Of a stretch of 64,000 bases of DNA, positions 24,401-36,400 are shown one piece after another (position 1 is the stretch's first letter; every line of letters starts with the position of its first letter). The translations under genes and the position numbers were made by a program. Origin of the DNA: Branchiostoma floridae (lineage: Eukaryota > Chordata > Leptocardii > Amphioxiformes > Branchiostomatidae); NCBI RefSeq assembly GCF_000003815.2, contig NC_049983.1, forward strand, positions 23,368,806 to 23,432,805, read 5' to 3'. A model generated the notes under the pieces. The model ran no database searches, was not told the DNA's origin, and saw only the letters and a list, made by a program, of their open reading frames with translations.

Positions 24401-27400
24401 TTTCAGCCTGTAGGATCAACTAACATTTCAGATCTTCAAGACGCATCTAGGTACATCTTCATCTTTGTGTTACGTTTGTGACTCTTTTGCTTGTAGATAA
24501 AGATCATCTTCCAGATTGAATTGTACTGTACAATTATAATAATCCCTTTTTGGGGTTGTATACATCTGGGGCCTCTCGATCTCATCTCTCATCCTTTGTT
24601 GAGGACGTACTCTGCGTCTCATCTACAGGACAAGGCTTGTTTGCAAACACAAAAAAATAATCTGCTGCACAACAAAATAAAGAATTCTCCCGGCATTTTT
24701 AATTTGCATGCTAGAGGTCACAGTTTGTCACACGCGCACCGCAATGGAATATTGCGCCTTGGGTGTCCCTCGATACTCTAAACGTGTGTCTAAAGACAAC
24801 CGTTGCCCACCACGATAATACACAATAACAGTCACACGACTATATAACTGTTGTCTGTCTAAAGTGGGCCTTAGTGGTGCTTTACAAGTGGAGTACCTAA
24901 ACCCGTGTAGGCCTGTACCTAAAGTTTGTACCCCATGTTACGCTGTTTTCCAATTACATGGTACATTTGTCAGAACCTACATTGCACTTAACTTATAATT
25001 AGATACAGAGATTGTCAAACCCTCCAGAAAAGGCGGCACAGAGCTGACAGCTATGGGAGGGGTTAACTAGTCACGGATAATCAGCTATAGTTCCAGTGAA
25101 AGGCCAAGATAGTTTCTGTGATCTTGCAATAGAATCATGTGTAGTTCCACCCTGAGATCAATGTTTGGGGATGTGTGGGGATTCTTATTTACATAATCAA
25201 TGTGAAACATTTACGTGACATAACGGTTAACAGGACTGGCAAAAGTCTGAGGTAGACAAACTCTAATTAGGAAATGAAATTTCTATGGTGTATGTAACCA
25301 TAGTGGATACAAAGTCAATGTACAAATTGTGCTCAGGGATTCCATTTGCATACTAGTAGTCAATCACCAATGACCAAAGATTGAACTTCATAATCATTAT
25401 GGTGAAATTAAGTTTTCATTTGGGACGGATACTGTCAGTCAAAATGCTGTTTCAAGTGTCGAATTAGTATATGAAAGTTACATCATATGACTAAAAATCC
25501 CCCTTCTTCTTTTTAATTTTGACATTATCAGAGCACAGAGATCATCATGGGAAAGAAGCTGCCAGGGATGCTGTTATCCCTTCTGATCATCCTGAAGGTG
25601 TTTGGCTCAACACAAACTTCCTGCACCATTACAGGTTCTACTGCTAACTGCAGCAACCAGAACCTCACCAGTGTTCCTCAGGACCTGCCGACAAACATCA
25701 CTGAACTTGATTTGGGGAATAATCTAATCACAACATTAAATCAGTCTGATTTCTCACAGTATGGGAGCTTGACCAGTCTACATGTAAGGGGCAATCGTAT
25801 TGCTACAATCAAAAGTCAAGCATTCTATAACCTGTCAGATTTGACCCATTTGGATCTTAGTTGGAACCGCATGTCCAACATCATCACTGACATGTTTACA
25901 GGGCTGGGGAACTTGAAAACACTTTGGTTGTATAGCAATAGGATTAGTGATATTCAGGCTGGAACTTTCAGTTCAACACCACAACTGACAACCTTGTCTC
26001 TGGGTAATAACAAGTTAACAAACCTCAGTGCTGACATGTTTACGGGGCTGGGAAACTTGGATAACCTATACCTGCACAGCAATAAGATCAGTGATATTCA
26101 GGCTGGAACTTTCAGTTCAACACCACAACTGACAACCTTGTCTCTGGGTAATAACAAGTTAACAAACCTCAGTGCTGACATGTTTACGGGGCTGGGAAAC
26201 TTAGAGAACCTTGACTTACGTCATAATGAGATCAGTGATATTCAGGCTGGAACTTTCAGTTCAACTCCACATCTGACAACCTTGTCTCTGGGTAATAACA
26301 AGTTAACAAACCTCAGATCTGACATGTTTACAGGGCTGGGGACCTTAGACATACTTTGGCTGGACAATAATGAGATCAGAGATATTCAGGCTGGAACTTT
26401 CAGTCCAACTCCACAACTGAGATACTTGCGGTTGTATCAGAATAGACTGACATTATTAAAAGAGGAGACATTTGCAAATCATGCACTAATTAGATGGCTT
26501 CGACTGCACAGCAACAACATAAAAAACTTTCCCATGGAGGCTTTGTCAAAGCTTCCATCACTTTCTGAGCTTCAGCTTCAGGACAACCAAATGGTGACTC
26601 TGCCATCGGCAGCATACAACCAGCTGTTATCACTCTCTACTGTAAACATCAACAACAACCCCTGGCAGTGTAACTGTAGCATGCTTCCTTTCAGGCAAAA
26701 GATGACTGGGTCTCATTCATTTGAAAACCAAATCATTTGTGAAGGACCGAGCAACTTCCATAGACAAAAGCTTACAGATATCAATCCTGAAGATCTGAAG
26801 TCAGACTGTGAAGAACCAACAATACTGAGGTTTGAAAGGGCTCACAATAGTGCAGTGGTAGAGGGGGGGACTCTACATTTGGTCTGTGAAGCTTCAGGAA
26901 TCCCCACACCAGACATCACAGTCACCCTCCCATCTGGACTGAATGTAACTGTTGAGTCAGATGGGAAGGTGACTGTGGATGTGAATGGTACCATCACCAT
27001 AACCAATTTTACAGCTGCAGCAGATGCTGGTTTGTATGCCTGTACTGCAGCAAGTGTTGTTGGGTCTACATCTGCCACAATGACAGTTCCTGAGTCTACT
27101 AATACCTTCTCCCTACCTGTCGTTGTTGGCTCTGTCTGTGCAGTAACTTGCTTTGTCCTCCTTGTTACCATCATTCTCACAATTTGGTACAAGAGGAGAT
27201 CTAAAAGTCCCTTATTTGGGCTCAGATTCAGATGAAGAGGAGTATGATGATGTGATNNNNNNNNNNNNNNNNNNNNNNNNNNNNNNNNNNNNNNNNNNNN
27301 NNNNNNNNNNNNNNNNNNNNNNNNNNNNNNNNNNNNNNNNNNNNNNNNNNNNNNNNAGATGAGCCTCAGTCCCACAAGTATGAAAACAGCCAGGTGATAG

Positions 27401-30400
27401 CAGCTGTTCAAGATGCTGTGGCAGGTCCTCCAGTTATTTTGTATGAAAATGAAGATGAGTCAGCAACTGAAAAAGATGATTTACTTTCCCACAAGTATGA
27501 AAACAGCCAGGTGATAGCATCTGTTCAAGACACTCTGGCAGTTCCTATAGTAATGTTGTATGACAATAATGATGAGACAGTAAAAGATGATCCTCAGTCC
27601 CACAAATATGAAAACAGCCTGATGATAGCAACTGCTCAAGACACTCTGGCAGTTTCTCCTGTTATCTTGTATGAAAATGATGATGAGTCAACTAGGAAAG
27701 ATGACCCTCAGTCCCATAGGTATGAAAACAGACAGATGATAGCAGATGCTAAAGATGATTTGGTGGTTTCTCCAGTAATCTTATATGAAAATGATGATGC
27801 CTCAGTAAAAGATCCTCAGTCCCACAAGTATGAAAACAGCCAGATGATAGCAGATGCTAAAGATGATTTGGCGATTTGTCCAGTTACCTTCTATGACCGG
27901 CCACGGCCCAACAGGTATCTGAACGGCCAGATGATAGCAGCTGCTCAAGACATTCTGACAGTTTCTCCAGTAATCTTGTATGAAAATGATGATGAGACAG
28001 TAAAAGATGATCCTCAGTCCCAGAAGTACCAAAACAGCCAGATAATAGCAGCTGCTAAAAGTAGTTTAGTAGTTTCTTCAGTTATCTTGTATGAAAATGA
28101 CAATGAGTCAGTAACTAGGGAATATGATCCTCAGTCCCTTCAGTATGAAAGCAGCTGTTAAAGATACTTTGGCAGTTCCTCCAGTTATCTTGTATGACAG
28201 ACCACGGCCCAACAGATATCAGAACAGCCAGATGCTAGCAGCAGCTAAAGATGCTGTAGCTGCTTCACAGGTTATCAGCTATGAGAATGATGATGAGTCA
28301 GCTGATAACCAGACCCAGGCTGATAACCAGAATGATCCAGCAGCTGTCCATGGTACTGATGATACAAACCATTACCAACAACTGAGGAAAGAAACCCTTG
28401 AGCAGCAGCATACCTACACTTCCCTTTTGGCTCACAACCAATTATTTTCCCAAACACATATCAGAAATTTTTTCTCAATCAAAGCAGTACCCAAATCAAC
28501 TTTCTGTGCCTCAACCCAAAACTTGAGATAAACTTCAAAATGCTGCCTTTTATTTTCTTCAGTCCAAGTCATAAGTACAAGCGCAAGAAGATATCAGCAG
28601 AATGTTTGAAAGTTGTGGTGTAGAACTACAAAATTATTCCAAAAGGAATTTGTACTTTTCTCCACTGCATGTACTAAGCACAAGTGCATCAAGCTTAACA
28701 TGACATCAAGCTGAAAGTTTCAAAGCTGTGGCGTATAATTATGAGTTATAACAATATTGAAAATAGAGATTTGTGTTTTGTTGAAGAAAATTTTACTGAC
28801 ATATTCATAAGGTGATGTTTGTTATACCCTGTTCCTTCAGCCTAAATAAATACTAGGTATATATTCTAAACAAACTGACGATGACGAACTCAAGACACTT
28901 ACTTGCATGGTGCCCTCAATGTGGGATTTTAGATAATGCAGGAACATGTAAAAGTTTGTACATTACATGGTGTCGCTGTGGTAGTGACAGCCTTGTCAAA
29001 TCAAGCCGGCAGCCGGCTATTTTCCCCGCCTACTTTACATTTTTCAGCCGCCTACTTTTGTTACAAAATCCCCCAGCAATTTGTCTTGATAAACCTCTGG
29101 CAGTTTTCTGATAGCTTACTGGGTCTTCGGGGACCTGAAAACTGTCATTTTGACGAATGTCCCACATGTGTATTAGGTTTTCTCTGTTGTTTACATTATC
29201 TGAGCTTGCAGCAGACACTGCCACCACACCTCCAAGGAGGCGGAGTTCTAATATCTGGACCTTTGAGTGCATGGGCCTAGCTCTGTGTGCCTGTGACTAT
29301 TTTCTGGACTATAACTAGAAACACGACATGCCTGATTGTGGATGGATTCTTTCACAAAATGGTAGAGGTTAATTCCAAGATGTAAACTCATAAAGATATA
29401 AGCTGACAAGAAAAGTTGCCCAGGGGTCTACATTTACAAATTTTTCCTGGGGGAGGCCCCCCAAACCCCCCCCTACAGGAGGGGGGCAACCCCCCTCCCG
29501 TACCTACCCCCCACTCGCCACTTTGTGGCTCGCTGCAAGCCGCAAAGCGGCTTGCCTGCTACTTTCAGATATTAGCCTACTACTTTAAAAGTTTCTGACA
29601 AGGCTGGGTAGTGAACATAATATATTCAAGATTTGAAATTGCCTACATGTACATATTTTTTATTACAAATTGCATGATAATTGTACATTTAGCTACTCAC
29701 AGTCCTAGTATATAATTGATGGAAATGCCAATATCTTAGAATTTGGATAGACTAAATCGTTTTAAGTGTCTGCCATGCATTTAGCACTTGCACCAGAATA
29801 GTTTTTAGTAATTAGAGATTTTTCCTCACCAGTGTTCCTCAGAACCTGCCGACAGGCATCACCCACCTTGATTTGGAGAGAAATCAAATCACAACATCAA
29901 GTCAGTCTGATTTCTCACGGTATGGGAACTTGACATATATGGATCTAAGACACAATCATATTGCTACAATCAATAGCCAGGCATTCTATAACCTGTCAGA
30001 TTTGCTCCATTTACAACTTTCATCAAACCGCCTGTCAAACCTCAGATCTGACATGTTCACAGGGCTGGGAAACTTGCAGACCCTTTGGCTGCACTATAAT
30101 GAGATCAGTGATATTCAGGCTGGAACTTTCAATTCAATACCACAGCTGAGAACCTTGCGCCTGCATCAGAATGAGTTAACAAGTCTCAGATCTGACATGT
30201 TTACAGGGCTGGGAAACTTGGAGGAACTTGGGCTGTCCAATAATGAGATCAGTGATATTCAGGCTGGAACTTTCAATTCAACACCACAACTAAGAGTCTT
30301 GAGGCTGTATCAGAACACGTTAACACACCTCAGATCTGACATGTTCACAGGGCTGGGAAACTTGGAGACCCTTAGCTTATACATTAATGAGATGAGTGAA

Positions 30401-33400
30401 ATTCAGGCTGACAGTTTTAATTTCACACCACAACTGATAGGACTGTCCCTGTCTAGAAACAAGTTAACAAACCTCAGATCTGACATGTTTACGGGGCTGG
30501 GAAACTTAGAAGAACTTTGGCTGCACACTAATGAGATCAATGATATTCAGGCTGGAACTTTCAGTTTAACACCTCAACTGACAAAATTGTACCTGCATAA
30601 GAACAAGTTAATCAGCCTTAGTGCTGGCATGTTTACAGGGCTTCCATCACTCTCTGAGCTTCAGCTTCAGGACAACCAAATGGTGACTCTGCCCTCAGAA
30701 GCCTACAACAAACTATTATCAATCAGGTCTATAAACATCAACAACAACCCCTGGCAGTGTGACTGTAGGATGCTTCCCTTCAGGCAAAAGATGACTGGGT
30801 ATCGTTCATTTGAATACCAAATCACATGTGAAGGACCGAGCAACTTCCATGGGCAAAAGCTTAAAGATATCAGTCCTGAAGATCTGATGTCAGACTGTGA
30901 AGAACCAACAATACTGAAGTTTGAAAGGGTTCACAATAACACAGCTGTAGAGGGGGAGACTCTACATTTGGTCTGTGAAGCTTCAGGAATCCCCACACCA
31001 GACATCACAGTCACCCTCCCATCTGGACTGAATGTAACTGTTGAGTCACTGACAGGTAGAAGGGTGACTGTGGAGGTGAATGGTACCATCCCCATAACCA
31101 AATTGAATGTTACTGCAGCAGCAGACGATGGTCTGTATGTCTGTGCTGCAACAAGTCCTGTTGGCTCAACATTTGCCACATTGCTTGTAGATGTCCAAAT
31201 GAATGTGGCCACAACTGGTACAGTCACTACAGCGGACACAACTGGTACAGTCACTACAGCGGACACAACAGGTACAGTCACTTCAGAGGCCACAACTGGT
31301 ACAGTCACTACAGTGGACACAACTGGTACAGTCACTACAGCGGACACAACTGGTACAGTCACTTCAGAGGCCACAACTGGTACAGTCACTACAGTGGACA
31401 CAACTGGTACAGTCACTACAGCGGACACAACTGGTACAGTCACTTCAGAGGCCACAACTGGTACAATGTCACCAGTAAGTTCACCCCTTGCTGTGACAAA
31501 CACCAGCTTAAACAAACCAGACAGTAGTACTAGCTTCTCCCTCCCTGTTCTCATTGGCTGTGTGTGTGGCTCAGTAGCAGGTACTGTCCTTCTTGGCGCC
31601 ATCATTTTCACAGTCTGGTACAAGAGGAAGACCCAGAACCCTCCCTCAGACCCAACCCCTCCAGTCGTCTTCAGTAATGCCTCAGCTAGTGTCACAATCA
31701 GTGGGCAAGGTCAGACAGGGCAGGGTGGGGCCCAGCAGCCTACAGGTGAATCCCTGAATGCGAGACACTCATCAGACCACGCCCCAGGCCGTCCTACCTC
31801 TCTTGAGTATGAAGACGTTTCACTGCCAAAAAGGAACATGATGCCCAATGGTGCAGGTCCGAGACAACCACCTTCCAAATACCAGTCCCTTGGACCCAGA
31901 CAACAACCTGCTGAATATCAGTCACTGGAACCTATGAAACAATCGTCAGAATACCAGTCCCTCGGACCCAACAAAAACAGAGTTCCCAGTGATGACCTCC
32001 CCCCACTTCCCCTGCCAACAGGTGCCAATAACACCCAACACTACTACCAGTCCCTAAAAAGACATATATAAGCATTCCAGACTAAACGTTTAACTAAATA
32101 GAATTCTTACACCACCTATTGGTATATACTAGTAGGTAATTCTTTGGGATGATGTCTATTTCTGCCCTCGTGCCATTACAACTGGGGGCTAGTCTCTTAC
32201 AAGGTAGCATTGCGTGTTCAACTTCCATACATTTTTACTTTCAAAGGTTTTGGCATGACCCAGCCAAGTTGATTTTATAAGCAACAGATCCTTTAGTTAT
32301 TGAACCTTATTCTACCTTATTTTAACCTACTGAACACTTTGTAAGAACGTCTGTCTAAGCCTTTTAGATGTAAATAGTGCTTTATGCATTTAGCAGGTTA
32401 TCTTAGTATTAAACCACAATTTAGCCCTATTAGTACTAGTAGGGCTTTGAAAATGTACGTTTTAGTGTGTTGTGTACCGCATAAACCAGTTAAGCATCTA
32501 GGACATTGTATTACCTTAGATTATTGAATAGATTTAATCAATAACCAAATGTATCACTTCAACTCTAATGTGACTATTCATTATGTTAGTTAATAATTAA
32601 ATGACTAATTAACTAATCATATAGAATATGCAAACTTGAGGTAAAAGAGATGTACATATTGGACAGTCAATGTCTCCTATGCAGAATATGTGTGTGTCTC
32701 ATGTATGCATCATTGGAACTTATAATATTACTATACATTATTTTGTGTTTTTTCACCATTGGTGACTAAGTCTTATAAAAAGTATGCAACATATTCAGCA
32801 CTGAAAGTGTTGAGTGAAAATGCATGCAAAAAAAGTGTTTGTTGGACTAGCATCATAATGATTGTATCTCTCTGATTGAAATACAATGTACTCTGACTTG
32901 CATATGTTAAAGATGACCGAAAAGTTGTTAATGTATGCCTGAAGCTGACACATGTTTATGGCTTTGCTTTTATCTAATAAAAACAATAATTGCACTGTTA
33001 ACTGAAAGGGCTATGTGCGCTATTGACTCTTTTACTTGACAACTTGAAGGTGTTTTTTTTTTATTTCTGATACTATAGTGATAGAATTTCAAAGCAAGAG
33101 GTATTACTTTCAGTCTACTTAACAGTATTTGAGGGCCCTTTCTTTTTATAATGAAACTAAACTATATGCAGGGTGCAAACTTGAGAACTCTCTTGTAGGA
33201 ATTGGTTGTATCGTTATGAGTTCAGGAGCATACAGGTTGAAACGTCAGTTGAACACCTCATGTGACATTCTATGTATAAGGAGAAATATGTAACATCCAC
33301 TCTGACTCGTAATTGTACCGGGCTCCACATGAAAAAAAAATATAGGAATTCAATGTGATTCAAAGTCACAAAGAAATGTACCAAATGAATACAGCTTTAG

Positions 33401-36400
33401 TAATTCTGAAGTATAATGCTGGTTCGCCTTTATCGGCGGGGTAACCTATATCCATTGTTTTTCAAAACAGGATATTTAGGCACATCAAGTCAATAGGTGG
33501 TAGTTTTAAACTGCAATATCCTGAAAATATTGCAATTTGAAACCAATGTCTGTCAACGTGATATCCCCCAATACCCCGTTTTTACCCTGCATTGAATATA
33601 GGTTACCCAACGAATAAAGGTGAACTGGTGTTACACCTTTGAGATATCTATGTGTTCAAGACAATCTTTAAAAGGCAAAGGTACTGTAACAACGTTTCTT
33701 TGATGTGATGGTATCATGGCACCCAGCGGAATTATGATAGTTGATGTAACAAAAACGATCTGACCCCAAACACACAGAAATAAAACATATTTTCCGACTT
33801 ACTTGCACATGGTGATGTTATCCGTCAGCACAGCGATGTCCCTCCACGGCGTGGGGTGCCAGTAGGGGTAGTGGTCTCTCTCCTCCGGGCACTCGTACCC
33901 GCGGCGGTTACCGTTCGGGTTCTGTCTCGTGTGGATCGCCGCGCTGTAGCCGTTCCTATTCCGCCGGGGAGTCTGGTCGGCAACAAACAGGCCTGCGGAG
34001 GAAAAGAAAAAGTAGCAAATCAAACTTACTTGATGCAGCAGGCAACTCGGACATAGGATGAGGAGGTTTTATCTAGTACAAGTATCGGAATTTGCAGTGT
34101 ACTTTGAAGTGAATCTTAGTTTTAGAAGCAATGAATGCAGGTAAAAAATGAGAGCAATGCAGCCCTTCGTTATTGAATATGCAAGCAAAAGTAATGCATG
34201 ACAAACTAAATATTATAATTTACTGTGCAATTGAAAGATTTTTTTCAGCTGGGCAAATGTTGTTAGCCTGTGTAGCATACTAGATTGTTTGTAAGATAAC
34301 TGGAAAGGCAACATTCTCCCGAAAATGCAGGATATTTCTCTCCTAGCAATCTGCCCTTTGTAGAAGCAGTATTTGCTTGCACCCCAGTCTACCAGTGCCA
34401 CCTAGCAGTCATGAAAAGAACTGCAAGGCAAAAGAAGGAGAAAAAGAAAGACTGAAGAAGAAGAAGAACACAAGAAAAATACCTGACATACCAGAAAATA
34501 CACATGCTCCTTGTACGATTATTTATAAAAGATTGGCAAGATGCAGGGGCCATTTCCCTTGGGGAATTATCAAAATATTTATGCTAAATCTAGGCTTGGA
34601 GAGGTATTAATATTTTAATATTGGTACATGTATGTTATTGGTATTGGTATGTTATTGGTTTGATATGTTACTACACTGTATCATGTAAATTTGTACAGAA
34701 AGACACTGACCTTCATTCCTCTCCCTGTTGTAGCACTTGTCGTACCACTGCCAGTGCTCCTGTAGGGCGCGGTCAGTCTTCACGTTGTTGTTCTTGCGGT
34801 TGTTGGACTGCGCCCGCGTCTCCTGCAGGTTGGTGGCCGGGGTGTGGTCCTGGGTCTGGGTGGTGCGTCCGTTACGCAGGGTGTCCTGAGTTCCTAAATG
34901 AACATATTTACAAACATAACACACGTTAAATCACACAAACTTGATCTTCTTGAAAACATGGTATACATGTAATGCTTGGGCACTGATTCCATAGCATGGT
35001 ATTATTCCTGTAGGCTGGAGCAACATATCATAACAAAGACTTAAAACATATGTCTCCTGCAGGTTGGTTGCAGGAGTGTGGTCCTGCTTCTGGGTGGTGC
35101 GGCCGTTACGCAGGGTGTCCTGAGTGCCTGAAGGATGTATTTACACACGTGTTAAAACACCCAAACTTCATCTCTTTGAAAACAACTAGTAATACATGAA
35201 TTGCTTGGGTGTGGTTTCCAATGCCTGGTATTCTTCCTGTAGGCTGGAGCAACATAGTCAAAGACTTAAAACGTTGAATTTCATGGAATTTTATGGACAG
35301 CAGGCATCTCCCAAGGAGAAGTCGCTTATTAAATTCCTTTAAAAAGTACTGTGAGAATGAGAGAAAACATGAATAACATTGATGATATGGTATCGAATTA
35401 ATCAATAGAACATGTTGCATCATTCATTAGCTTTGGGCCGACAGGAGAGCAATGTTTAAAATTATTTGCATATTTCGTCAAAAGCATTTTATTCTATCAG
35501 TTCATGACAATTAATCGGTCGCGTTAGACTAATTCTGATTTTAATAAACAAATCTGTAACAGTAAACAAACAAACAAACAAACATTCCCCTCACCTGTTG
35601 CAGAGCTTACGTCATCCTGACACATGTACTGTAGGACCACCTGACAGTTCTGCTTGTGCGGGTCCGAGTCTGCATTCCCCCCACAGCCGTGCTGATTGGT
35701 CCATTCAAGGGTCAGGAAGCTCCGCCCGGATTTGTCCTCTTTGTTAGATGAATCCCAGCCATAGGGGCCGCTCTGGAAATAAGTCTGGAGAAAGGCAGAA
35801 AATCAAATTTATGAAGGTAACAATGGCATTATACCATCTGTCCTTACTGTACAGCTACAGTACAAAACTGGTGCGTATATAGCTTAAAACAAAAAATTAA
35901 AAGCAAAATGCATTTAGCCTACCTGTACTGTGAAAAACAGTCAAACAGATTTATAACCAGATTTTAGATGATTTGCCAAGTTTTACCTTACGAATCACAG
36001 TTTGCAGGCAGGTATTTTAATTTTTCATGCTCTGGTCATGTGATGTATGTTCAACAAAATGATGTCAATGAATACATACAATTTGGGAAGGCTACAAATA
36101 AAAATTGATACATTGATTGAATAGATTATTAATCCAAGACTTCAAACAACAATATTTTGCTCACCAAACATTCACGTACACATAATAAGATATACATTCA
36201 TATTAAACAGTAAATGCAAGTACAGTATGATATAAGTACTTAGAATCTTTTTTTTGGTTATTGATTACCATTCTAAACTGCCCCTCCTCGTTGTTGAAGG
36301 CATTGTTGGTCTTGTCTCCTACATTGTAACCTCCTCTGTTGTTGTTCTGGAAATCAAGCGGTAATAGCTCAGTAAGATCGCAGGTTTTTAAAAGGCAAGA

